Assembly: GCF_017873175.1 (NCBI RefSeq)
Contig: NZ_JAGGJW010000010.1
Span: 228,842-292,841, forward strand
Origin: Neorhizobium petrolearium
Lineage (GTDB): Bacteria > Pseudomonadota > Alphaproteobacteria > Rhizobiales > Rhizobiaceae
DNA length: 64,000 nt
Direction of reading: 5' to 3'
Below are positions 16,608 through 24,150 of this stretch, in pieces (position 1 is the stretch's first letter; each line of letters opens with the position of its first letter). The notes under the pieces were generated by a model. The model saw nothing but the letters and a program-made list of their open reading frames with translations, did not search any database and had not been told where the DNA came from. The translations under genes were made by a program, and so were the position numbers.

Positions 16608-17651
16608 TCAGTTGTTGAAGCCGTCCGCGATCGCCTTCTGGAGCGTGGCGACAACGTCCGGCGGGGTCGTGATGATCTTCTCGACCACCGCATCCACATC
16701 CTTGCCGCCCATCGGCGCGATCGGGATCGAGCGAGCCTTGGCGTCGGCCAGGAAGTCAGGATCCTTCATCAGCTCATCGAAGGCCTGGGAGAGCCCCGCG
16801 ATGCGGTCTTCCGGCGTACCGGGCGGGGTCATCAGGGCACGGCCGATATCGCCGCCTGCACCGAAGAATTCGATTGCCTGCTTCTTGGCCGGATCATTGG
16901 TGAGCTCGACAGCCGTCGGGGTGTTCGGAAGGTCCGTCAGGCGCTTTTCCGAGAACTGCACGACCGGAACGACATCGCCGGCAGCAAGCTGCTGGGCGTA
17001 ATTGACCGACCAGTTGGCCCAGACGGTGGTCGTCAGATCGGCTTCGCCGCGAAATACGGCGAGCGCGCTGGCGGTCGCGCTGTCATAACCGCAGACCATA
17101 TTGAACTTCGAGCCGATCAGTGACTTCAGCACGGCTCCGGTCTGGGCACTCGATGTGGTGCGGCCGGAGCAGCTCACGTTGGCTTCGGTCTTCAGCGAGT
17201 CCTCGATCGATTTCACCGGCGAATCCTTGCGCGCCATCATAACCGAGGTGACGTCGGCAACGCGACCGATGAAACGCATCTTCGAAACGTCCCAGCGGCT
17301 CTTCTTCGGATCGAGGACCTGATCCTGCGCCAACGATTCCGGCAGGAGCGCAACCATGGTGCCGTCCTTCGGCGCCTTGGTATAGAAGTGCGCGGCCGCG
17401 AGCGAGCCGCCGCCGCCCGGCATGCCCTGGACGATCACGGTCGGATTGCCGGGAATGTGCTTGCCGAAATGCTGAGCGAGCAATTGGGCGTAAAGATCGT
17501 AGGAACCGCCGGGCGGATGACCGATCAGGATCGTGACGGTCTTGCCGCTGTAGAAGTCGGAAACGGCATCGGCTTGAGCCGAGACTGCGCCGAAAATGGT
17601 GGCACAGGCCGTGGCTGCAGCGATGGTCAACAGGCGGATCGATTTGAGCAT
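16608..17651 (-). CDS. tripartite tricarboxylate transporter substrate-binding protein (TctC/Bug family)
   Basis: 347 aa with a signal peptide (LLTIAAATACATIFGAVSAQA, spanning residues 8-28, cleavage before DAVSDFYSG). The Bug-family entry KTVTILIGHPPGGSYDLYAQ, FGKHIPGNPTVIVQGMPGGG and VCGYDSATASALAV follow. It captures a carboxylate in the periplasm for a TctAB pump, presumably the fused one at 9737-11812, about 4.8 kb away on the other strand. The promoter region upstream carries a TTGTCATACAG operator. Confidence 0.9.
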   Translation of the reverse strand: MLKSIRLLTIAAATACATIFGAVSAQADAVSDFYSGKTVTILIGHPPGGSYDLYAQLLAQHFGKHIPGNPTVIVQGMPGGGGSLAAAHFYTKAPKDGTMVALLPESLAQDQVLDPKKSRWDVSKMRFIGRVADVTSVMMARKDSPVKSIEDSLKTEANVSCSGRTTSSAQTGAVLKSLIGSKFNMVCGYDSATASALAVFRGEADLTTTVWANWSVNYAQQLAAGDVVPVVQFSEKRLTDLPNTPTAVELTNDPAKKQAIEFFGAGGDIGRALMTPPGTPEDRIAGLSQAFDELMKDPDFLADAKARSIPIAPMGGKDVDAVVEKIITTPPDVVATLQKAIADGFNN

Positions 17652-17710
17652 TGAGACTCCCTCCCTTGGACCGGCCCTCCCGGTACGGCCCCTTTATGGT
17701 CAGATACTAT

Positions 17711-17731
17711 GATGATACTACTGTATGACAA
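17711..17731. promoter_or_regulatory. operator of the TTGTCATACA family (site 3)
   Basis: On the minus strand the word is TTGTCATACAG (17721-17731) followed by TAGTATCAT. It is identical to site 1 over 13 bases (TTGTCATACAGTA). It lies 60-80 bases before the tctC start, in the promoter region of the tctC-ThDP unit. Confidence 0.6.
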
Positions 17732-17889
17732 AGGGCGGGGCGACGCAACAGGGAAAGCGAATGATGTTTCGCATTCTTAACAAATACCCTCACGCCGGTT
17801 CGCCTTGGGGTTCCTTATTTTTCATCGAAACCTTGCCGCTTTTGGGGCCGGGCTGCTAAGCGGATACGGACCGGAAAGGGAAGGGCGAA

Positions 17890-18387
17890 ATGAGTGACGA
17901 TCGAATGGGACTGTGGGATTTTGCTCTACGCCTCTATGTCTCGCCGGGCGTGGGCGATGCCTGTCTGACCTTGCAGGACGAAAGCGGCGTCGACGTGCCG
18001 GTGCTTCTCTTTTCCGCCTGGCTTGCGAAGCATTCCGCGGCGCTGACGGATGCGGAACTTGCGCGCATCGACGAACGTGTCGCGGATTGGCGGAACGAGG
18101 TGGTGAGGCCACTGCGTGACATCCGCCGTCGATTGAAGGGTGGGCCGCATCCTGCACCGACGAAGGAAACCGAGGCATTGCGCAACGAGGTGAAAGGCGT
18201 CGAGCTCGGTTCGGAAAAGATCGAACTGGCGGTGCTTGAGGCGGAAGGAGAGGCACTGATTGCTGCAGGCTCGGGTGACGCCAGCGGAAACCTCGCACGT
18301 GTGCTGTGGCATTTCCGAGGGTCGGAACCGGACGCGAAGGCGACCGAGGCTCTTGGAATTGTCGAAAAGGCGCTGGCCGGCCTCTAA
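17890..18387 (+). CDS. TIGR02444/DUF2390 family protein
   Basis: 165 aa, mostly helical, starting LWDFALRLYVSPGVGDACLTLQ and continuing VPVLLFSAWLAKHSAALT, the pattern of the small uncharacterised TIGR02444 family. It has no signal peptide or membrane segment. The ribosome-binding site GGGAAGG lies 7-13 bases before the ATG. It is oriented against the surrounding genes and has no obvious link with them. It may be a conserved chromosomal gene around which catabolic genes have accumulated. Confidence 0.7.
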   Translation: MSDDRMGLWDFALRLYVSPGVGDACLTLQDESGVDVPVLLFSAWLAKHSAALTDAELARIDERVADWRNEVVRPLRDIRRRLKGGPHPAPTKETEALRNEVKGVELGSEKIELAVLEAEGEALIAAGSGDASGNLARVLWHFRGSEPDAKATEALGIVEKALAGL

Positions 18388-18421
18388 GCCGGCATCCGTA
18401 ACCTGATGGCCATCCGGGACA

Positions 18422-19006
18422 TCAATGTTGGCCCGGTGAGCCGGGGCCATCCTTCCAGCGCTTGACCATCGGCAGGTGGATGTCGAAGAGGTCGAGCGCA
18501 CGACCAACGGTCTGGGTCACCATCTCATCGATAGAGGCCGGCTTGGAATAGAAGGCCGGTACCGGTGGCATGATGATCGCGCCATTCCGCGTCGCTTGGT
18601 CCATCAGCGCGATATGACCGGCATGCAGCGGCGTTTCGCGAAAGAGCAGCACGACACGGCGGCGTTCCTTGAGACAGACGTCCGCGGCGCGGACGATCAA
18701 TTCGTCATTGTAGCAGTTGGCAATGCCGCTCAACGTCTTCACCGAGCAGGGCGCGATCAGCATGCCAGCCGTGCGAAACGAGCCGGAGGAGACCGCCGCG
18801 CCGATGTCCTTGTAGTTATAGAGTACGTCGGCAAGCCCCTTGATCTCGTCTGCACTCATGTCGATCTCGTCGGTCGCCGTACGAAAGGCGGACGGCGAGA
18901 TCACCGCATGGGTTTCGATATCCTCGACTTGTCTCAGCAGTTGAAGCGCTCGGACGCCATAAATGACCCCGGAGGCTCCGGTAATGGCAACGATGATACG
19001 GCGCAT
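18422..19006 (-). CDS. UbiX-type flavin prenyltransferase
   Basis: 194 aa, the usual UbiX length. It starts with the FMN-binding VAITGASGVIYGVRALQLLR, has the middle block SGSFRTAGMLIAPCSVKTLS, and the conserved RETPLHAGHIALM. UbiX makes prenylated FMN from FMN and dimethylallyl phosphate, the cofactor of UbiD decarboxylases, one of which is encoded at 22243. It follows the GntR gene by 22 bases on the same strand. A paralog devoted to this catabolic cluster rather than the ubiquinone UbiX is likely from context. Confidence 0.9.
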   Translation of the reverse strand: MRRIIVAITGASGVIYGVRALQLLRQVEDIETHAVISPSAFRTATDEIDMSADEIKGLADVLYNYKDIGAAVSSGSFRTAGMLIAPCSVKTLSGIANCYNDELIVRAADVCLKERRRVVLLFRETPLHAGHIALMDQATRNGAIIMPPVPAFYSKPASIDEMVTQTVGRALDLFDIHLPMVKRWKDGPGSPGQH

Positions 19007-19028
19007 GGTATTTTATCCTAAACGGTTA

Positions 19029-19712
19029 TCAGACCCCGTCGGCAGTCCGGAAAGCGGAGATCGCCGAATTGGCCACATGCTTTTCGGCAGCAGCCTTGGC
19101 GGCGGCCTTGTCGCGCTTGACGATCGCTGCGACGATGGTGTCGATCTCGCTGATGCTCTGGCTCTGGCGCTCCGGGCGCACCACCGAGCGGCGGCGCAGC
19201 GGCGAGGTCATCAGCGTCAGCTTCTTCAGCAGATCGAAGGCGATCGGATTGCGGGCACCGGTGCAGATCCGGTCGTAGAAATCGCGCTTGGCGGCGACGA
19301 TCTCCTCAGCGTTACTGCCCCTGTAGGCCTTCTTCAGCACCTCGCTTTGTGCCTTCAGCGCCTGAACCTCGTCATCCGGGGCGTTTTCGATGAACTGTTC
19401 CACGATCAGCGGCTCCAGCACGCCGCGGATGCGGTAGATGTTTTCCGCATCCGAGCGGGTGACGGCGGCAACAGTGAGGCCCCGGTTGTTGAGGTCGGTC
19501 AGAATGCCTTCGGCCTGGAGCTGGCGCAGCGCCTCACGGAGCGAAGTGCGGCTGACATTGAGCCTCTCGCAGAGATCCTTCTCCACGAGACGGGTACCGG
19601 GCTCCAGTGCACCGGTTTCGATCGCCCGCCGCAGGGAATTCATGATCTTGTTCCGCAGGGGGGCGGGCTCGTGAACGAGCGGGTTGAGAGGCTCTGCAAG
19701 CGGATTTGCCAT
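19029..19712 (-). CDS. GntR family regulator, FCD (FadR-type) subfamily
   Basis: 227 aa. The N-terminal winged HTH (IETGALEPGTRLVEKDLCER, then LNVSRTSLREALRQLQAEGIL, about residues 30-80) is followed by an all-helical FCD ligand domain (IYRIRGVLEPLIVEQF, with helices to the end). FCD regulators usually repress catabolic genes until a carboxylate inducer binds. Its own upstream region holds a TGTGATCACA palindrome, a CTGTCATACAA site and a Mo-box-like repeat. TTGTCATACA-type sites before five units of the cluster make it the best candidate for the local repressor. GGAG lies 5 bases before its ATG. Confidence 0.88.
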   Translation of the reverse strand: MANPLAEPLNPLVHEPAPLRNKIMNSLRRAIETGALEPGTRLVEKDLCERLNVSRTSLREALRQLQAEGILTDLNNRGLTVAAVTRSDAENIYRIRGVLEPLIVEQFIENAPDDEVQALKAQSEVLKKAYRGSNAEEIVAAKRDFYDRICTGARNPIAFDLLKKLTLMTSPLRRRSVVRPERQSQSISEIDTIVAAIVKRDKAAAKAAAEKHVANSAISAFRTADGV

Positions 19713-19745
19713 ATGTCTCCTCGAAGGCGGCGGCGTTCAAACCAA

Positions 19746-19769
19746 TGTGATCACAAGTCTGTCATACAA
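19746..19769. promoter_or_regulatory. probable autoregulatory operators of the FCD GntR gene (site 4)
   Basis: Two adjacent elements are present. TGTGATCACA (19746-19755) is a perfect palindrome, and CTGTCATACAA (19759-19769) is one base different from the shared word. They lie 34-57 bases before the GntR start, where a repressor would cover the promoter. Confidence 0.5.
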
Positions 19770-19802
19770 ACAAACTCGCGCGCCGTCACCTCTCCGTCAA
19801 GT

Positions 19803-19826
19803 CGATATTTCCAACAAGATATATCG
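19803..19826. promoter_or_regulatory. Mo-box-like inverted repeat upstream of the GntR gene
   Basis: CGATATTT-N8-ATATATCG is an inverted repeat matching 7 of 8 positions per half. The half-site CGATATAT and the 8-base spacing are the same as at the modA promoter (32437-32460). Known ModE sites have CGNTATAT-type half-sites. It lies 91-114 bases before the GntR start and just after the stop of the molybdenum hydroxylase gene. No modE gene is in the window. Confidence 0.5.
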
Positions 19827-19840
19827 GGGCATGGCGCTGA

Positions 19841-22141
19841 CTAATCCATATGTTGCATTTGCAGGCAGCGCCAGACCCGTTCGGGTGTTGCGGGCATATC
19901 GATATGCCTGACACCCAGCGGATGGAGTGCATCGGCGACGGCGCTGATCACTGCTGAGAGAGCGCCGACCGTACCTGCTTCGCCGGCGCCTTTGACGCCG
20001 AGCGGGTTCTGTTTGGTCGGAACCGAAAACCCGGCAATCTCCACGCCCGCCATGTCGCTGGCATGCGGCATGGCATAATCCATGAAGGTGGCAGACAGAA
20101 GCTGACCGGAATTCGGGTCGTAGATGGCGTTCTCCATCAGCGCCTGGCCGAGCCCCTGCGCGACGCCGCCGGTAATCTGACCTTTGACAAGCAGCGGATT
20201 GACCATGAGTCCGACATCGTCGACGACGCAATAGCTGGCGAGCTCGACCTGTCCGGTTTCCGGATCGATCTCGACTTCGCAGATATGGCAGCCGTTCGGG
20301 AAGGTGGCGCCTTCGTTGCTCACGAAGTTTTCCACCGAAAGAGGCACTGATTCGCCGGCTATCACCTCGGCGAAGGAAATCGCTCGGTCGGTGCCGGCGA
20401 TACGGTATTCCCCGCTTTCGAAGAGGATATCCGCCTTGTCCGCCTCCAGTTGCTCGGCCGCCTGATCTTTCAGCTTTTCGATGATCGTGTCGGCAGCGGT
20501 CCAGATAGCGCCGCCGGCCGCGGCCAGCGTACGCGAGCCGAATGTGCCGGTACCTTGCGGCACCTCATGGGTGTCGCCGGTGACGATTTCCATATCTTGC
20601 GTATCAAGTCCCAGCCGGTCGGCGATGACCTGCCGGAAGGCCGTATCATGGCCCTGGCCGCTGTCCATCGAACCAACATGGATGCGAACCTTGCCATTCG
20701 GCGCGATTTCCACGCGGGCGAATTCCGGATTGGGCTTGGCGGCCGGGCCACCGGCGATCTCGATCGGATTGGCAATGCCGATGCCGCGCAGTTTTCCGCG
20801 CGCCTTGGCCCCCATCCGACGCGCTTCGAAGCCGCTCCAATCGGCCATTTCGAGCGCCTTGTCGAGCACGCCGGGGAAGTCACCCGAATCATAAGTGAAG
20901 ATGAAGCCGCTCGAATATGGCATGGCTTCCTTCGGCACGAGGTTGCGGCGGCGCAGTTCCGCCCGGTCGATGCCCATCTCGTAGGCCGCAAGATCGATCA
21001 TCCGCTCGATGATATAGGTCGCTTCCGGCCGGCCAGCTCCACGATAAGGCGCCGTCTGCTGGGTATTGGTAAAGACACCGTCGACCTTGGCATGGATATT
21101 CGGCGTGCGGTAGACGCCGGCAAGGCCGCCGAGATTGGCGACCGGTGGGTGCACGGTCGCCGGCCCCAGATAGGCGCCGAGATTGGCACGCACATGCACA
21201 TCGAGGCCTAAGAATTTCCCGTCGGCGTCGAGAGCCAGCGCAGCATCGGCCCACATGTCGCGGGCGTGCGCGTCGGACTGGAAGGATTCAAGCCGGTCGG
21301 CTGCCCAGCGAATCGTGCGGCCGGTCCGTTTTGCCGCCCAGAGGAGCGCCGGATATTCGGGATAACCGGCATTCTTCATGCCGAACGAACCGCCGCAATC
21401 GGACGCGACCACATGCACCTTGTCCGGTGAAACGCCGAGAACCGGCGCCACATCACCGGAAATGCGATGCGGCGCCTGCGTTCCGAGCTCGAGCCTGTAA
21501 AGACCGGCGGCATCGTCGTAAGAGGCGATTGCACCGCGCGTCTCGATTGGCGCGGCGGTGACGCGGGAAATTCTCAACCGCTGGCGGACCACCGTATGGG
21601 CGGAAGCGATGGCAGCGCTCACGCCCGCCTTGTCGCCTGTTTCGAAGGTGAAGCAGCGATTATCGGGGAATTCATCCCAGACGAGCGGCGCGTCCGGAGA
21701 GACGGATTCCAGCGGGTCGATTACCACTGGCCGCTCTTCTATTTCGACCGTCACGGCTTCGGCGGCTGCAAGTGCTGCTTCCTTCGTCTCGGCGACGACC
21801 ATGGCAACGGGGTCGCCGACGTAACGGACGGCATCGGCGGCGAGCGGATAGAAGACCGGCACTCGCATTTCGCCGTCATCGGGGCCAGGATGCTTGCCCC
21901 TCGGCTGGATCGGCTGAAGGCCTGCCGCCTTCAGGTCCGCGCCGGTGAAGATACCGAGAACCTCAGGCATGTCGATCGCTGCTTCCGTATCGACCGAGAC
22001 GATCCGGCCGGATGCGGCCTGCGACCTGACGAAGACGGCCATTGACTCGCCCTTGGGCGCGAGGTCGTTCATATAGCGCCCGCGTCCTGTAATCAGCGCG
22101 TCATCCTCGAACCGCAATTGCGACTGGCCGATCTTCAACAT
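19841..22141 (-). CDS. xanthine dehydrogenase family protein, molybdopterin-binding (CoxL-like) subunit
   Basis: 766 aa. The start is at ATG 22141 (MLKIGQSQLRFEDDALITGR), where the family begins with RxEDxxLxTGxGRY; the open frame beyond runs into the ubiD gene. The Moco-binding loop is APYRGAGRPEATY, close to the type II AYRGAGR form, and the catalytic Glu lies in VKGAGEAGTVGALS near the C-terminus. It would hydroxylate an aromatic or N-heterocyclic ring with water-derived oxygen. No FAD or Fe-S subunit gene adjoins it, so it probably shares those at 28247-29572. Confidence 0.88.
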   Translation of the reverse strand: MLKIGQSQLRFEDDALITGRGRYMNDLAPKGESMAVFVRSQAASGRIVSVDTEAAIDMPEVLGIFTGADLKAAGLQPIQPRGKHPGPDDGEMRVPVFYPLAADAVRYVGDPVAMVVAETKEAALAAAEAVTVEIEERPVVIDPLESVSPDAPLVWDEFPDNRCFTFETGDKAGVSAAIASAHTVVRQRLRISRVTAAPIETRGAIASYDDAAGLYRLELGTQAPHRISGDVAPVLGVSPDKVHVVASDCGGSFGMKNAGYPEYPALLWAAKRTGRTIRWAADRLESFQSDAHARDMWADAALALDADGKFLGLDVHVRANLGAYLGPATVHPPVANLGGLAGVYRTPNIHAKVDGVFTNTQQTAPYRGAGRPEATYIIERMIDLAAYEMGIDRAELRRRNLVPKEAMPYSSGFIFTYDSGDFPGVLDKALEMADWSGFEARRMGAKARGKLRGIGIANPIEIAGGPAAKPNPEFARVEIAPNGKVRIHVGSMDSGQGHDTAFRQVIADRLGLDTQDMEIVTGDTHEVPQGTGTFGSRTLAAAGGAIWTAADTIIEKLKDQAAEQLEADKADILFESGEYRIAGTDRAISFAEVIAGESVPLSVENFVSNEGATFPNGCHICEVEIDPETGQVELASYCVVDDVGLMVNPLLVKGQITGGVAQGLGQALMENAIYDPNSGQLLSATFMDYAMPHASDMAGVEIAGFSVPTKQNPLGVKGAGEAGTVGALSAVISAVADALHPLGVRHIDMPATPERVWRCLQMQHMD

Positions 22142-22242
22142 GACTCCTCCCGAAAACGGAATGCTTTGACTATCGATGGACGGATTCTCGAAAACGATAG
22201 CGGCCCGGACGACGTCTGAACCATCCGCGCCGCCGCGTTTCG

Positions 22243-23892
22243 TCAGCCCTTCTTGTCGGCCTTCGGGTTTTCGACGTCGCGGGCGGGCGTCTCCGGCTTC
22301 ATGCCGCCTTTGCGGCGGGCGAGCGTGTTCTCGCCGGTCTTGCGCCAGTCCCCGGCGACCGCATCGTCGGCAAACCGGGTCCAGAGGTCGCTCCAGTCGC
22401 CCAGCGAATAGCCATGCCATGGCGGCTGCGGTGTGAGGCGAGGAAGCTGCAGGTCTTCCCAGATCTGTCGCGCCTTGACCATGTAGGGCTCGGCTGGAAG
22501 GGCGAGCGGAGGCATTGGCGCCTTCAGCGTCGCATCGATCAGCATCGTACCCTCGGCGCTCTTCGAGCCGGATTTCGGCCCATGACCGCCGGAGCGGTAG
22601 GGCGTGATATGCACGTCGTCGATCATGTTGGCGCGATAGGCGAGCGACCAGAAGACGGCATCCGCGTTGCGGCTGTCGATATCGTCGGAAACCGCGATGA
22701 CGATCTTGCCGCATTGCGCCTGCAGCGTCGCAGCCCCCTGGAGGCCTCGCCAGATTTCCGATTGCGGCGCAGAGCGGTCGAATTCCAGGAAGATGACCTT
22801 GCGGATATTGGTGAGCGGCTCGTGCATCACGACGCGCTTGATGCCCTTGATGTTCAGCACCTTCTTCAGGTGATTGAGGAAGAGCGGTTCGTAGGCTACG
22901 CGCTTCAGGACGCTCGATTCGCTCGGCGTCACCTGGCTGACGATCGAGACGAGGACCGGCTTCTTCTTGCGGGTGATCGCCGTCACCTGCATCGACATGT
23001 TGAAGTCTTCGAGCGCCACATGGCCGTGGCTTTCGCCGAACGGACCCTCCGGCTCCAGGAGCACGGGATCGATCAGGCCTTCGATGACGATTTCCGCATC
23101 GGCCGGCACTTCGAGGTCGATCGTCTTGCACTTGACGATGCGGATCGGCTCGCCGATCAGGCCGCCGGCAACCCCCAGTTCGTCCTGGTCGATCGGCAGT
23201 TTCTGCGGGCCGGTGAAGAGCACGGCCGGCGCGCAGCCGATGACGATGGCGCAGGGCATCGGCTTGCCCATCTTCTGGTATTTCAGCCAGTGCTGGTAGC
23301 CGCCGGCACCGGAGAGGCGGCTCGCCATGCGCACGCCGAGCCGGTCCTCCGCCTTCAGCGCCGCACGGTAGGTGCCCATGTTGCGGATGCCGTTTTCCGG
23401 GTCGCGGGTGACGCAGAGGGTGGCGGTGAAATAGGGGGCGCTATCGAAGCCCGGTGTCGAGATCGGTACGGGCAGGGAGCCGAGGCCTTTGCCTTCCCGC
23501 TTCAATTCGTCGCCGGTGACGACGACTTCCTGGCAAGGCGCTTCCGTGACCATGACCGGATCGATCGGATGTTCCATGGCGTTGACCCAGACATCGCCGA
23601 TTTCGTCTTCGGAGACGCCGAGGCCTGCCGCATAGATTGCCGGCGAAGCGGCCAGCACACCGACGGCGACGGGAATATCATACTTCTCGCCCTTGGCGCC
23701 CTTCACATCCGTAAACAGGAAGCCGCGGCGCTGCTCGTCCGGCAGGCCGCCCTGAAACTGCCAGCGAGCAAGCGGATGCAGTTCACTGTCCTTGTCGATC
23801 GGCACCTGGATCCTGGTAAGGAGGCCGAGGGCCTCCAGCCGCCGCAGGTGTTCCTGCAGGTCGAGCGGCGCCTTCCGCGCGAAAGTCGTCAT
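22243..23892 (-). CDS. UbiD family prenyl-FMN-dependent decarboxylase
   Basis: 549 aa, within the 480-550 aa range of UbiD enzymes. The N-terminal DLQEHLRRLEALGLL, the central NMGTYRAALKAEDRLGVRM (Asn171, Arg176) and PEGPFGESHGH (Glu282, Glu287) carry the prFMN and acid-base residues. The C-terminus ends in a basic, charged tail after residue 520. It performs reversible decarboxylation or carboxylation of an aromatic or unsaturated acid with cofactor from the UbiX encoded nearby. It is the first gene of the minus-strand unit UbiD-CoxL (101-base gap) and diverges from the other CoxL gene. Confidence 0.92.
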   Translation of the reverse strand: MTTFARKAPLDLQEHLRRLEALGLLTRIQVPIDKDSELHPLARWQFQGGLPDEQRRGFLFTDVKGAKGEKYDIPVAVGVLAASPAIYAAGLGVSEDEIGDVWVNAMEHPIDPVMVTEAPCQEVVVTGDELKREGKGLGSLPVPISTPGFDSAPYFTATLCVTRDPENGIRNMGTYRAALKAEDRLGVRMASRLSGAGGYQHWLKYQKMGKPMPCAIVIGCAPAVLFTGPQKLPIDQDELGVAGGLIGEPIRIVKCKTIDLEVPADAEIVIEGLIDPVLLEPEGPFGESHGHVALEDFNMSMQVTAITRKKKPVLVSIVSQVTPSESSVLKRVAYEPLFLNHLKKVLNIKGIKRVVMHEPLTNIRKVIFLEFDRSAPQSEIWRGLQGAATLQAQCGKIVIAVSDDIDSRNADAVFWSLAYRANMIDDVHITPYRSGGHGPKSGSKSAEGTMLIDATLKAPMPPLALPAEPYMVKARQIWEDLQLPRLTPQPPWHGYSLGDWSDLWTRFADDAVAGDWRKTGENTLARRKGGMKPETPARDVENPKADKKG

Positions 23893-24040
23893 CTAAGTTT
23901 CACTCCCAAACCTGCGCCGGCATCCGTTCGAGAGAGAACGGAAAAGCAGGCGTCATTCCTTAACTGAAGGCATCGAGCCGGATGAGGCAATCACCCTCAG
24001 GTCGAAAGGGCGATCTTTTCGATTGCATTATCCTGCCATA

Positions 24041-24061
24041 TTGTCATACATTAATACGAAG
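24041..24061. promoter_or_regulatory. operator of the TTGTCATACA family (site 5)
   Basis: TTGTCATACAT (24041-24051) followed by TAATACGAA. It aligns at 16 of 21 positions with the site at 9530. It sits in the 258-base divergent region between ubiD and the molybdenum hydroxylase operon, 149 bases from the former and 100 from the latter, so a single bound repressor could affect both. Confidence 0.6.
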
Positions 24062-24150
24062 AGCAACAACATCTCGCAGAGCGGGGTGAGAGCTCGGAGA
24101 CATGTCGGCGGAAGGGAGAAACCGCCGTGATTTCAAAGAGAAGAGGTTTC

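Noticed and set aside
19841..23131. CoxL frame open far upstream to 23131, as if a 1096-aa fusion
   Set aside because: The upstream part runs inside ubiD in another frame and shows no domain. The family start at ATG 22141 is clear.
22414..23967. 517-codon open frame on the plus strand
   Set aside because: It is antisense to ubiD, whose protein shows all family motifs. The composition is that of a shadow frame.
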